Assembly (NCBI RefSeq): GCF_014174495.1
Contig: NZ_JACJHR010000035.1
Location: 1-64,000 of the forward strand
Reading direction: 5' to 3'
DNA from: Amycolatopsis echigonensis
GTDB taxonomy: Bacteria > Actinomycetota > Actinomycetes > Mycobacteriales > Pseudonocardiaceae
Length of the DNA: 64,000 nucleotides
The notes below the pieces were generated by a model, which had not been told where the DNA came from, searched no databases, and was given only the letters and a program-made list of their open reading frames with translations. Shown piece by piece: positions 26,201 to 35,432 of the stretch. A program made the position numbers and the translations under genes. Within the stretch, counting starts at the first letter, position 1; each line of letters opens with the position of its first letter.

Positions 26201-27207
26201 CGCCCGTACCCGACCGCCGTGCGCCACCGGTCGAGGGTGCGCAGGTTGGCGAGCGTTTCGGCCCAGGTCAGCTCCGGGCCTTGCCGATCCGCGACGTGCG
26301 CGGCGACGTAGTCCGCTTCCCGGGCGTAAATCCCTTGGGTGGCTTCGATTTCGATGACCTCCGGCTCGCCGCCGGAGGGAGTCAGCACGATCGTCGAAAC
26401 GCCCGGCGCGCGCAGTTCGTGGATCCACGCGGGCTTCGGCACGTACAGCTGGCCGGTGGTGCCGTAGATCCGGATGTGGTCGTCCTGGGTGAGCAGATAG
26501 CCGCAGGACAGCTGGGCGATGATGTCGCCGGGCAGCCGCAGCAGGCCCATCGCGAACTCGTCGACGCCGCTTTCGGCGAGCCGCGCCATGCCGGTGACCC
26601 GCGTCGGCTCCACCGCCGGAATTCCGGTCGCGGCCTGGGAAACCAGCCGTGCGAGCGAGGTGCAGTAGCAGCCGACGTCGAGGATTCCGCCGCCGCCGAG
26701 CGCGGGGTCGCCCAGCCGTGCCGCGTCGTTCTCGCCGGAGTCGAAACTGAACGTGACGTCCACGGCGCGGACCTCGCCGATCGCGCCGCATTCGATCAGC
26801 TCGACCAGCCGTCGCGTCTGCGGATGCAGCCGGTACATGAACGCTTCCATGAGGAAAACGTCGTTGCGCCGCGCGGCATCGATGACTTTCTCGGCGTCGG
26901 CCGAGGTGATCGTGAGCGGCTTCTCGCACAGCACGTGCTTGCCCGCCTCGGCGGCGCGGATCGCCCATTCCTCGTGCAGCGCGTGCGGAGTGGCGACGTA
27001 GACGGCGTCGACCTCCGGGTCCGCCAGGAGGGCCTCGTAGCTGTTGTACGCCTTCGGGATTTCGTACCTGGTGGCGAAATCCCGCGCCCGCTCGGCCGTG
27101 CGCGACGCCACCGCGGCGAGCACACCGTGACGGCTTTGCTCGACGCCCGCGGCGAATTCGGCGGCGATGGTCCCGGTGGCCAGCAGGCCCCAGCGCAGAT
27201 CGGTCAC
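26197..27207 (-). CDS. Gfo/Idh/MocA oxidoreductase inside cob operon
   Basis: A 336-residue NAD(P)-dependent oxidoreductase. Residues 1-120 form a Rossmann domain (GLLATGTIAAEF, VATPHALHEEW) with the conserved CEKP at 94-97; residues about 125-336 are the GFO_IDH_MocA C-terminal beta-sheet domain (GGGILDVGCYCTSLARL). It resembles dihydrodiol/xylose dehydrogenases. The GTG start overlaps the cobM stop (GTGA) and its stop overlaps the cobK ATG (ATGA), so it is translated as part of the B12 operon. In mycobacteria cobM and cobK adjoin directly. A role in corrin redox chemistry, or in repair of a side product, is only an inference. Confidence 0.85.
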   Translation of the reverse strand: MTDLRWGLLATGTIAAEFAAGVEQSRHGVLAAVASRTAERARDFATRYEIPKAYNSYEALLADPEVDAVYVATPHALHEEWAIRAAEAGKHVLCEKPLTITSADAEKVIDAARRNDVFLMEAFMYRLHPQTRRLVELIECGAIGEVRAVDVTFSFDSGENDAARLGDPALGGGGILDVGCYCTSLARLVSQAATGIPAVEPTRVTGMARLAESGVDEFAMGLLRLPGDIIAQLSCGYLLTQDDHIRIYGTTGQLYVPKPAWIHELRAPGVSTIVLTPSGGEPEVIEIEATQGIYAREADYVAAHVADRQGPELTWAETLANLRTLDRWRTAVGYGR

Positions 27208-27965
27208 AACGACTCCGGTTGGCTCGCTCGGTCGCGGGTGCTCGAATACAGGAAACTGTCCGGGAATCCGCCCGCGGCGAGGACCCGGCCGACGAAAATC
27301 GTGGCCGCGCGGGTCATTCCGGCGGCGCGCGCCTGGCCGGCGATGTCGGCGAGCGTGCCGCGGACCACCGTTTCGCCGGGCTGGCTGGCCAGCGCGACGA
27401 CGGCGGCGGGACAGTCCTCGCCGTAGTGCCCGGCGAGTTCCCCGGTGACGCGCTCGATGTGGTTGATCGCCAGGTGCAGCGCGAGAGTCGTGCCGGTGCG
27501 GGCGAAATTCGCCAGCGTTTCGGCGTCCGGCATCGCGGTGGACCTCGCCTGCGCGCGCGTGATCACGAGGCTCTGCCCGATTCCCGGGACGGTCAGTTCG
27601 CGGCCGAGCACGGCGGCCGACGCGGCGAACGCCGGAACGCCCGGCACCATCTCGTACGGCACGCCTTCCGGTTCCAGCCGCCGGACCTGCTCGGCGACCG
27701 CGCTGTACAGCGACGGATCTCCCGAACACAGCCGAGCGACGTCGTGCCCGGCTCGATGCGCTTCGATCAGTTTGGCGGTGATCTGGTCGAGACTGAGGTT
27801 CGCGGTGTCGACGCGTTCGGCGTCCGGCGCGCAATAGGCGAGCAGGTCCGTCGGCGTCATGCTGCCCGGGTACAGGCACACCTGGCAGCGCGCGAGCAGG
27901 TCGCGGCCGCGCACGGTGATCAGGTCGGCCGCGCCCGGTCCGGCGCCGATGAAGTAAACGGTCAT
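27204..27965 (-). CDS. cobM: precorrin-4 C11-methyltransferase CobM
   Basis: A 253-residue SAM-dependent methylase that gives precorrin-5. Seen: FIGAGPGAADLITVRG, LYPGSMTP, LCSGDPSLYSAVAEQ, VPGVPAFAASAAVLGREL and the C-terminal FVGRVL. Start ATG 27965 overlaps the cobL stop by 4 bp. Normal length. Confidence 0.95.
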   Translation of the reverse strand: MTVYFIGAGPGAADLITVRGRDLLARCQVCLYPGSMTPTDLLAYCAPDAERVDTANLSLDQITAKLIEAHRAGHDVARLCSGDPSLYSAVAEQVRRLEPEGVPYEMVPGVPAFAASAAVLGRELTVPGIGQSLVITRAQARSTAMPDAETLANFARTGTTLALHLAINHIERVTGELAGHYGEDCPAAVVALASQPGETVVRGTLADIAGQARAAGMTRAATIFVGRVLAAGGFPDSFLYSSTRDRASQPESL

Positions 27966-29110
27966 TTCCAGCTCCACTGCGTGACTGCTCGGGACGGCGT
28001 CCATCCGGTGAACCCGCCGAGCGGTTTCGCGTGCTCCACGGAGATCCGTTGCAGCTCCCCGCCGTGCCGGGTGTACGCGGCGGCCAGGATCTGCTCGGCT
28101 TCGAGAGTGACACCGTGCGCGACGATCCGGGCGTCGGTTTCGACACATCGGTCGAGGACGCCGGGCACGGTCAGACCGCCGCCGAGGAAGATCGCGTCCG
28201 GTCGGGAGAGCCCGGCCAGCGCTTCGGGTGCCGGACCGGTGACCACCTGTAGTTCCGGCACGCCAAGGGTATTGGCGTTGCGCTGGACGCGTGCGGCGCG
28301 CGCCGGGTCGCGTTCGATCGCGATGGCGCGGTTCAGCGGATGCGCGCGGGACCATTCGATGCCGATGCTGCCCGCGCCCGCGCCGACGTCCCACAGGAGT
28401 TCGCCTGGAGCCGGCGCGAGGCGGGCGAGGGCGGAGGCACGGAGGTCGCGTTTGGTGAGCTGGCCGTCGTGCTCGAAGGCGTCGTCGGGCAGGCCGACGA
28501 GCGGGAGGCCGGGGCCTTGGCAGAGCACGGCGAAGACGGTGAGCGGACCGGGGTCGTGGGTCCAGCCGTCGGCGATCCGCTCGTCGTCCGCGCCGAGGTT
28601 TTCCAAGGCGGTAAGGGCGGAATCGCCGTACCCGCGGGCTTTGAGCAGCTCGCGCAGTTCTGCCGCGGAGCCGCCCAGCACCAGCACTTTCCGGCGGGGC
28701 GCCAACGCCCGCGCGACCCGGTGAACGGCCCGGCCGACCACCGTCACGACCTCGGTTTCCTCGAACGACCAGCCGAGCCGCGCGCGGGCCAGCGTCGCCG
28801 ACGAGACCGCTGGGTGGACGTCGAGCGCGTAGCCGCGGTCACGGAGGGTGGTGGCGATGCCGGACAGGTACGGATCGCCGCTGGCCAGCACGCACACCCT
28901 GCCGGTCTGCTCGGCGAGGATCTCGTCGAGCGCGGGCAGCAGCGGGCTCGGCCAGGGCCGGGTGCGGAGGCCTTCCGGCAAGGACTCGAGCTGCCTCCGC
29001 CCGCCGAGCACGACGTCCGCCCGCCGCACGGCGTCGCGGGCCGCGGGGGTGAGCCCGGCCCACCCGTCGGCCCCGATCCCGACCACCGTCAGGCGTGATT
29101 CTTCGCGCAC
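27962..29110 (-). CDS. cobL: precorrin-6Y C5,15-methyltransferase (decarboxylating) CobL
   Basis: A 382-residue CbiE-CbiT fusion that methylates C5 and C15 and removes the C12 acetate carboxyl. Residues 1-200 are the CbiE half (VVGIGADGWAGLTPAAR, ASGDPYLSGIATTL). Residues about 215-382 are the CbiT half (TKRDLRASALARLAP, LLWDVGAGAGSIGIEW). GTG 29110 is the probable start. First gene of the operon cobL-cobM-oxidoreductase-cobK-bluB, divergent from the chelatase gene at 29181. Confidence 0.94.
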   Translation of the reverse strand: MREESRLTVVGIGADGWAGLTPAARDAVRRADVVLGGRRQLESLPEGLRTRPWPSPLLPALDEILAEQTGRVCVLASGDPYLSGIATTLRDRGYALDVHPAVSSATLARARLGWSFEETEVVTVVGRAVHRVARALAPRRKVLVLGGSAAELRELLKARGYGDSALTALENLGADDERIADGWTHDPGPLTVFAVLCQGPGLPLVGLPDDAFEHDGQLTKRDLRASALARLAPAPGELLWDVGAGAGSIGIEWSRAHPLNRAIAIERDPARAARVQRNANTLGVPELQVVTGPAPEALAGLSRPDAIFLGGGLTVPGVLDRCVETDARIVAHGVTLEAEQILAAAYTRHGGELQRISVEHAKPLGGFTGWTPSRAVTQWSWK

Positions 29111-29180
29111 GATTTCCCACCCTAAGCGAGAGCTTCGCTGTGCGATGATCGGCCGGACGCCGACCCACGAGGGAGTGCTC

Positions 29181-31166
29181 TTGAAGCCCTATCCGTTCAC
29201 CGCTGTCGTCGGGATGCCGGACCTGCGTCTGGCGCTCGTCCTGTCCTCGATCTCGCCCGCGGTCGGCGGGGTGCTGGTGCGGGGCGAGAAGGGCACCGCG
29301 AAGTCGACCATGGTGCGCGCGCTCGCCGGGTTGCTGCCGGGCGTCGACGTGGTGGACGGCTGCCGGTTCTCCTGCGACCCGGCCAGCCCGGACCCGGCGT
29401 GCCCGGACGGGCCGCACGCGGAGGGCGTTCCCGCGCACCGGCGGCCGGCGCGGCTGGTGGAGCTGCCGGTCGGCGCGGCCGAGGACCGGGTCGTCGGCTC
29501 GCTGAACCTGGAGAAGGCGCTGTCCGAGGGCGTCACCGACTACCAGCCCGGCCTGCTGGCCGCCGCGCACCGCGGGCTGCTGTACGTCGACGAGGTCAAC
29601 CTCCTGCACGACCACCTGGTGGACACGCTGCTCGACGCGGCGGCGATGGGCCGGGCGACGGTCGAGCGCGAGGGCGTTTCCGTCTCGCACGCGGCTCGCT
29701 TCGTGCTGATCGGGACGATGAACCCGGAGGAGGGCGAGCTGCGGCCGCAGCTGCTCGACCGGTTCGGCCTGACCGTCGAGGTCGCGTCGAGCCGGGATCC
29801 GGAGCAGCGCGTCGAGGTCGTCCGGCGGAGGCTTGCTTACGAGGCGGATCCGGACGGTTTCGCGGAGGGTTACGCCTCGGCTGATGCGGCGCTGGCGGCG
29901 GAGATCGAAGCGGCGCAACGGCTTTTGCCGTCGGTGAAGCTGCCGGACGAAGCGCTGCGGCAGATCGCCGAGGTGTGCGCGTCGTTCGAGGTCGACGGCA
30001 TGCGCGCGGACATCGTGACGGCGCGGACAGCGGTCGCGCACGCCGCGTGGGCCGGTCGAAGCGAGGTCACCACGGAGGACATCCGGGTCGCGGCGCGGCT
30101 CGCGCTGCCGCACCGGCGGCGGCGGAATCCGTTTGACGCGCCGGGGATTTCCGAGGAACAGCTGGAACAGGCGCTGGAGGACGCGCAGCCGCCTCCTGAG
30201 GGACCGGACGACGACGGCCCTTCCGGCGGCGGCCCCGGACCGGACGACAGCGGGCCGATGCCCGACGGCGGTCCGTCTGGTTCCGACGGCGCTCCGCCGC
30301 CTGGCGACAACGGCGAAACCCCTTCGGGCAATGGGTCTTCGCCGCAGAAGACGGTTGGTGCCGGGGATACGTTCCGGGCACGGGTGTTCCGGGTGAGGGG
30401 CACCGGCGAGGGTGAGCGTGGCCGCCGGTCGCGCGCGATCACCGATACTGGCCGGACGATCGGCGTGCAGCCGCCCAGCGTCCGGGACGGACGTCCGCAC
30501 CTCGTCGCGACGATCCGTGCGGCCGCACCGCATCAGCGGGCGCGGGGCCGGTCCGGGGCGGGTCTCGAAGTGCGCTCGGCGGATCTGCGGTTCGCGCTGC
30601 GCGAGGGCCGCGAAGGCAACCTCGTGCTGTTCTGTGTGGACGCGTCGGGCTCGATGGGCGCGCGGGCCCGGATGCGGGAAGTGAAGACCGCCGTGCTTTC
30701 CCTGCTGTTGGACGCTTACCAACGGCGGGACAAGGTCGGTCTGGTCACGTTCCGTGGCGCGGAGGCCGAGCTGGCGCTGCCGCCGACGATCAGCGTCGAA
30801 GCCGCGGCGGCCCGTCTCGACGGCTTGCCGACCGGCGGACGCACGCCGCTCGCCGAGGGCTTGCTGGAAGCCGCGCGAGTGTTGCGGGTCGAGGCGATCC
30901 GGGATCCACGACGTCGGCCGCTGCTGGTGCTCGTCACCGACGGCCGCGCCACGAGCGGCTCCGACGCGGTGGCCCGGGCCAAGGCCGCGGCGGGGTTGCT
31001 CACCGGCGTGACGACGATCGTGATGGACTGCGAGACCGGACGGATGCGCCTGGGCCTGGCCGCGGAATTGGCCGGGCATTTGGGCGCCGAACACGTGCCG
31101 CTGTCCGAGGTGGCCGCCGAGTCGCTGGCCTCGGCCGTGCGCGAACGGACGGGGAGGGCTGCCTGA
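29181..31166 (+). CDS. ChlI/ChlD-type AAA-VWA chelatase subunit
   Basis: A 661-residue protein joining a magnesium-chelatase ChlI-like AAA+ ATPase (Walker A GEKGTAKST at 35-43, RGLLYVDEVNLL Walker B) to an acidic Pro/Gly-rich linker (about 330-400) and a ChlD-like VWA domain with the MIDAS motif DASGSMG (487-493). It is the likely partner of CobN for cobalt insertion, replacing the separate CobS and CobT chelatase subunits of Pseudomonas. TTG 29181 follows GAGGGAG by 5 bases and yields the family start LKPYPFTAVVGMPDLRLAL; an in-frame GTG lies two codons earlier. Next to cobO. Confidence 0.88.
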   Translation: MKPYPFTAVVGMPDLRLALVLSSISPAVGGVLVRGEKGTAKSTMVRALAGLLPGVDVVDGCRFSCDPASPDPACPDGPHAEGVPAHRRPARLVELPVGAAEDRVVGSLNLEKALSEGVTDYQPGLLAAAHRGLLYVDEVNLLHDHLVDTLLDAAAMGRATVEREGVSVSHAARFVLIGTMNPEEGELRPQLLDRFGLTVEVASSRDPEQRVEVVRRRLAYEADPDGFAEGYASADAALAAEIEAAQRLLPSVKLPDEALRQIAEVCASFEVDGMRADIVTARTAVAHAAWAGRSEVTTEDIRVAARLALPHRRRRNPFDAPGISEEQLEQALEDAQPPPEGPDDDGPSGGGPGPDDSGPMPDGGPSGSDGAPPPGDNGETPSGNGSSPQKTVGAGDTFRARVFRVRGTGEGERGRRSRAITDTGRTIGVQPPSVRDGRPHLVATIRAAAPHQRARGRSGAGLEVRSADLRFALREGREGNLVLFCVDASGSMGARARMREVKTAVLSLLLDAYQRRDKVGLVTFRGAEAELALPPTISVEAAAARLDGLPTGGRTPLAEGLLEAARVLRVEAIRDPRRRPLLVLVTDGRATSGSDAVARAKAAAGLLTGVTTIVMDCETGRMRLGLAAELAGHLGAEHVPLSEVAAESLASAVRERTGRAA

Positions 31167-31780
31167 TGCCGCAGGGAAAACCGGCTGTCGTGCCGAAGGA
31201 CGGGCTCACCACGCGGCAGCGCCGCAACCGTCCGCTGCTCGCCGTGCACACCGGCGAGATGAAAGGGAAATCCACCGCGGCGTTCGGAATGGCGTTGCGC
31301 GCGTGGAACCAGGGCTGGTCGATCGGCGTGTTCCAGTTCGTGAAGTCGGCGAAATGGCGCGTCGGCGAGGAAGCGGCGTTCAAGGCGCTCGGGAAGCTGC
31401 ACGACGACACCGGGCAGGGCGGCCCGGTCGAATGGCACAAAATGGGCGAGGGCTGGAGCTGGTCGCGCAAACAAGGGTCCGAAGAGGACCATGCCGCCAA
31501 CGCGCGCGAAGGCTGGGCGGAGATCAAACGCCGGCTCGCCGCCGAGACGCACGATTTCTATGTCCTGGACGAATTCAGCTACCTGCTCAAATGGGGCTGG
31601 CTCGAGGTGGACGACGTGGTGTCCGCCTTGGCCTCCCGGCCCGGGCATCAGCACGTGGTGATCACCGGTCGCTACGCGCCGCCGGAATTGATCGAAGCCG
31701 CGGATCTGGTCACTGAAATGACGAAGGTGAAGCACCCGATGGACGCCGGGCAGAAGGGCCAGCGGGGGATCGAGTGGTAG
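31166..31780 (+). CDS. cobO: corrinoid adenosyltransferase CobO
   Basis: A 204-residue CobA/CobO-type enzyme that transfers adenosyl from ATP to cob(I)yrinate diamide. P-loop TGEMKGKST at 29-37, FVKSAKWRVGEE, DEFSYLLKWGW and the C-terminal VKHPMDAGQKGQRGIEW are diagnostic. Its ATG shares one base with the stop of the chelatase gene (TGATG), and its end overlaps the cobB GTG. Confidence 0.95.
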   Translation: MPQGKPAVVPKDGLTTRQRRNRPLLAVHTGEMKGKSTAAFGMALRAWNQGWSIGVFQFVKSAKWRVGEEAAFKALGKLHDDTGQGGPVEWHKMGEGWSWSRKQGSEEDHAANAREGWAEIKRRLAAETHDFYVLDEFSYLLKWGWLEVDDVVSALASRPGHQHVVITGRYAPPELIEAADLVTEMTKVKHPMDAGQKGQRGIEW

Positions 31781-33126
31781 CACGGGTCGTCATCGCCGCG
31801 CCCGGTTCCGGGCACGGCAAAACCACCATCGCGGCCGGGCTGATGGCCGCGTTGCGGACCGCCGGGCACACCGTGTCCGGGCACAAGGTCGGCCCGGACT
31901 TCATCGACCCCAGCTACCATTCGCTGGCCACCGGCCGCCCGGCGCGGAACCTGGACCCGTTCCTGCAAGGCGAGGACACGCTGGTTCCGTTGCTGCGCCA
32001 CGGTTCCGCGGGCGCGGACATCGCCGTCATCGAAGGCGTGATGGGCCTTTTCGACGGCGCGTTGGGCACCGAAGGCTACGCGTCGACCGCCCATGTCGCG
32101 CGGCTGCTCGACGCCCCGGTCGTGCTGGTGGTCGATGCCTCGGCGGCTTCGCGCAGCGTCGCGGCGACAGTGCTGGGTTTCGCACAGTACGACACGCGCG
32201 TCCGGCTCGCTGGGGTGATCCTGAACAAACTCGGCTCGCAACGGCACGAGGACGAGATCGTCACGGCTCTGGAGGCGACCGGTGTTCCGTTGCTGGGTGC
32301 GTTGCGGCGCAACGAAAACGTGCACGCGCCGAGCCGGCACCTCGGGCTGGTTCCCGCGGCCGAACGGGCCGCGGAGTCTCAGCGGCTGCTGCCGGAACTG
32401 GCGGGCTGGGTCGCTGCCGGGGTCGATCTCGAAGCCATCGTGCGGGTCGCTCGGAGCGCACCGGCGCTGACCGGTCCGTTGTGGAATGCCGGGCCGGAGT
32501 GGGATGGTCCACGGGCGACGCTCGCCGCTGCCGGCGGTCCGGCGTTCACGTTCCGCTATGCCGAGAACATCGAGCTGCTGGCGGCGCGCGGCATCGACGT
32601 CGTGGACGTCAATCCCTTGCGGGACACGACCTTGCCCGCGGGGTGTGCCGGGCTGTACTTCGGCGGCGGATTCCCGGAGGTGCATGGCGCCGAACTGTCG
32701 TCCAATGTGGAGCTTCGCACGGCCGTCGGAGCGGCGATCGACGCGGGCATGCCGGTGAGCGCGGAATGCGCGGGCTTGCTGTACCTGTGCCGGTCTCTGG
32801 ACGGATTGCCGATGGTCGGTGCCGTCGCCGCGGACGCGACCATGACTGCACGGGGGAAGCTCGGCTACCGCCGGGCAGTCGCGGTCGCGGACAACGTGCT
32901 CGCAGCGGCCGGACAGCGGGTCACCGGACACGAATTCCATCGCACCGAAATCGCTCCCGCGCACGGTGAAACCGCCGCGTGGGGCTGGGACCGCGGCCTG
33001 GACGGGTTCGCCTCGGCTTCGCTGCACGCGTCCTATTTGCACGTTCATTGGGCCGGACATCCCGAACTGGCGGATCGTTTCGCCTCGCGGGTGCGCGCAC
33101 ATTCCCTGGCGGCGGTCCATGGCTGA
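31774..33126 (+). CDS. cobB: hydrogenobyrinate a,c-diamide synthase CobB
   Basis: A 450-residue glutamine- and ATP-dependent amidase. An N-terminal BioD-like ATPase (APGSGHGKTT, residues 9-18; KVGPDFIDPSYH) and a C-terminal class I glutamine amidotransferase with nucleophile C332 in SAECAGLLYL and His-Glu region TGHEFHRTE. It amidates the a and c side chains before cobalt insertion. The GTG start overlaps the end of cobO by 7 bp. Operon with cobC. Confidence 0.95.
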   Translation: MVARVVIAAPGSGHGKTTIAAGLMAALRTAGHTVSGHKVGPDFIDPSYHSLATGRPARNLDPFLQGEDTLVPLLRHGSAGADIAVIEGVMGLFDGALGTEGYASTAHVARLLDAPVVLVVDASAASRSVAATVLGFAQYDTRVRLAGVILNKLGSQRHEDEIVTALEATGVPLLGALRRNENVHAPSRHLGLVPAAERAAESQRLLPELAGWVAAGVDLEAIVRVARSAPALTGPLWNAGPEWDGPRATLAAAGGPAFTFRYAENIELLAARGIDVVDVNPLRDTTLPAGCAGLYFGGGFPEVHGAELSSNVELRTAVGAAIDAGMPVSAECAGLLYLCRSLDGLPMVGAVAADATMTARGKLGYRRAVAVADNVLAAAGQRVTGHEFHRTEIAPAHGETAAWGWDRGLDGFASASLHASYLHVHWAGHPELADRFASRVRAHSLAAVHG

Positions 33127-34126
33127 GTACGACCTCCAGCACCACGGCGATCGCGAAGTCGGCGAGGGACTCGTCGATCTGGCCGTGAACGTCCGGCTTC
33201 CGGCTCCGCCGGCGTGGCTGCGCGAGGAACTCGCCGCCGCCCTGGACGACCTGGCCGCCTACCCGGATCCGACTCGTGCCGCGGAAGCCGTTGCCGTGCG
33301 ACATGGCCGGGATTTCGACGACGTCCTGGTGACCGCCGGTGCCGCGGAAGCGTTCACGCTGCTGGCGTCTCTTCCGGCTGAGCACCCGGTGGTGGTCCAC
33401 CCGCAATTCACCGAACCGGAAGCCGCTCTGCGCGCGGCCGGACGTTCTGTCGACCGGGTCATTCTGTCTGAAGTGGACGGTTACCGGCTGGACCCCGCAA
33501 TGGTCCCCGATTCGGCCGACCTGGTCTTCGTCGGCAACCCGACCAATCCGACCTCCGTCCTGCACCCAGCCGCTTCGCTGCGGGCATTGGCGCGCCCGGG
33601 CCGGGTGCTCGTGGTGGACGAAGCCTTCCTTGATGCCGTTCCGGGAGAGGTCGAAAGCCTTGCCGGAGAACGAATCCCGGGCGTGGTGGTGCTGCGGAGC
33701 CTCACCAAGACCTGGGGCTTGGCCGGATTGCGAGCCGGATACGTCCTCGGCGAACCACCGCTGATCGTCCGGTTGCGCGCCGTGCAGCCGCCCTGGTCAG
33801 TGTCCACTTTGGCCGCTGTCGCCACGGTCGCCTGCTGTCGCCCGGCTGCTTTGGAAGAAGCCGAAAAACTGGCCGCCGCCGCGGAAGCCGATCGCGACTA
33901 CCTCGAATCAGGCTTGGCCGCCCGGGGAATTCCCGTGCTCGGCACCCCGCGCGGTCCGTTCGTGCTGATCCGCGTCCCGGGTGGAGCGGACGTCCGCCTG
34001 CGGCTGCGCGAAGCAGGCTACGCCGTTCGCCGCGGCGACACTTTCCCCGGCTTGGGCCCAGACCACCTGCGCATCGCCGTCCGCGACCGCGCGACGACGG
34101 ACGCGTTCCTCGCTGCGTTGGGCTAA
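33119..34126 (+). CDS. cobC: CobC/CobD-like L-threonine-phosphate decarboxylase
   Basis: A 335-residue PLP aminotransferase-fold protein with the lysine at 197 in RSLTKTWGLAGLRAGY, FVGNPTNPTSVLHP and VVDEAFLD. In B12 gene clusters this family supplies the aminopropanol arm. ATG 33119 overlaps cobB by 8 bp. Its TAA shares bases with the TAG of the convergent lipoprotein gene, leaving no room for a terminator. It is short of the roughly 360-residue Salmonella CobD. Confidence 0.88.
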   Translation: MAEYDLQHHGDREVGEGLVDLAVNVRLPAPPAWLREELAAALDDLAAYPDPTRAAEAVAVRHGRDFDDVLVTAGAAEAFTLLASLPAEHPVVVHPQFTEPEAALRAAGRSVDRVILSEVDGYRLDPAMVPDSADLVFVGNPTNPTSVLHPAASLRALARPGRVLVVDEAFLDAVPGEVESLAGERIPGVVVLRSLTKTWGLAGLRAGYVLGEPPLIVRLRAVQPPWSVSTLAAVATVACCRPAALEEAEKLAAAAEADRDYLESGLAARGIPVLGTPRGPFVLIRVPGGADVRLRLREAGYAVRRGDTFPGLGPDHLRIAVRDRATTDAFLAALG

Positions 34127-35322
34127 CGGTTCTGGAGAGCGGTGAATTGCTCAAGCCAGGCGTAGTTCGGCGCAACGGTGCCGTCGGGATTCTTCTGGAC
34201 GGTCGCCCGGGCGAACACGCTGTTGAGGAGCCAGGGCGGGGTTTCCGGCCCGAAGTCCGCTCCCTTGGCCGCCGAGATGCCCTGGTCGATGCCGTAGGTG
34301 GCGACGGCGAGTTTGCCGGTCGCGCGGAACTTCGTCATCTGGTCGGTGAGGAAGGTCTTGTTGCTCTCGAACCACGGGCTGGTGCGGAGGAAATCGTCCC
34401 ACCGCGGCTTGGGGAACGGCTGGTGCAGCGCGTTGCGGATGACCTGCCAGACCTTGGTGTCCTCCGGCACGTGGTATTTGGCGGCGTACTCGGCGGAGAT
34501 CCGGTCCGAGAGGTGTTTTTTCCACAGCTGGACGAGCGAGAACTCGGTGACGAGGAACTTCTTGCCGCCCAGCTTGGGCAGGACGTAATCGAGAAACGCC
34601 TGAACGTCGTCCGCGGCGGCGACGTGCGGATGGATGTCGGTGCCCTCGATCTCCGGCGTGTCGCGGACGTATTTCATCCAGCGTTCCGTGCCCGCGCCAG
34701 TCCACTTCGGATCCTCGAGATTGTTGAGCGCGCCCATGTACAAGGCGGTCTTTCCCTTGCGCTCCTTGATCACATGGGCGGCGATCGTCTCGTAGAATTC
34801 GTTGAGCGCGCCGTTGTTCCAGTCGGACTGCGGGCATTCGATGAACGGTTCGTTGCCGATCACCAGGATGTCGACTTTGTCCATAACCGCGGGCAGCACC
34901 TTGTCGACCCGCGCGAGATCGGCCTGCATCGCCGGGGTCCCGGGCCGCGGAATCGGCTTGTGGGACTCGGGAAAATAAGGGAACTTGAGGGACAGCACGG
35001 TGCCGTACCGGCGATCGGCCGCTTGCAGCAGCGTCTTGATCGTCGGGTTCTCGGCAGCGTCCTGTTTGTCCAGGTCGGGCATCGCGGTGAACCCACGCAC
35101 CCACTTCGCGCCGGATCGCTGAAGCTCGTCCCAGCCCATGGTGTCCGGGTCGGCGTTGAAGTTCGCCCCGAGTGCCCCGTCCGGCTTGGGCAACGCCGTG
35201 TTCGCGGCGGGGCTCTCCTGTGTCGAATTGCAGGAAGCCGTGGCGAGAACGGAAAAACCGGCGGACAACTGAAACAGCCGACGCCGGGTGAGGCGCGCAG
35301 AAGCGGGCGTGCTGGATGCCAC
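34123..35322 (-). CDS. lipoprotein glycosidase-like (GH clan A) protein
   Basis: A 399-residue exported protein. A twin-arginine-like start LTRRRLFQLSAGF and a lipobox ending ATASC (Cys 31) predict a Tat-exported lipoprotein. The rest is a TIM-barrel with IGNEPF (acid/base Glu 158) and LVTEFSL (nucleophile Glu 260), the clan GH-A pattern, with enough spacing to be active. Family number and sugar unknown. GTG 35322 is preceded by GAGGGG. It lies 110 bp downstream of cobS and may be read through from it, but has no evident B12 role. Confidence 0.72.
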   Translation of the reverse strand: MASSTPASARLTRRRLFQLSAGFSVLATASCNSTQESPAANTALPKPDGALGANFNADPDTMGWDELQRSGAKWVRGFTAMPDLDKQDAAENPTIKTLLQAADRRYGTVLSLKFPYFPESHKPIPRPGTPAMQADLARVDKVLPAVMDKVDILVIGNEPFIECPQSDWNNGALNEFYETIAAHVIKERKGKTALYMGALNNLEDPKWTGAGTERWMKYVRDTPEIEGTDIHPHVAAADDVQAFLDYVLPKLGGKKFLVTEFSLVQLWKKHLSDRISAEYAAKYHVPEDTKVWQVIRNALHQPFPKPRWDDFLRTSPWFESNKTFLTDQMTKFRATGKLAVATYGIDQGISAAKGADFGPETPPWLLNSVFARATVQKNPDGTVAPNYAWLEQFTALQNR

Positions 35323-35432
35323 GAGGTCCCCTCGGTCATGAGTCGCGGACCTCCCCTTCGTAACACGGGTCTGGCTTCCGCCGCAGCCCGGGGCGGGTCT
35401 GCCGACGCACACCCGCTGCCGAGGGAGCTCGT

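Noticed and set aside
31774..33126. CobB versus anaerobic CbiA function
   Set aside because: Sequence alone does not separate them, but CobG, CobN and the AAA-VWA subunit fix the late-cobalt aerobic route, so CobB is used.
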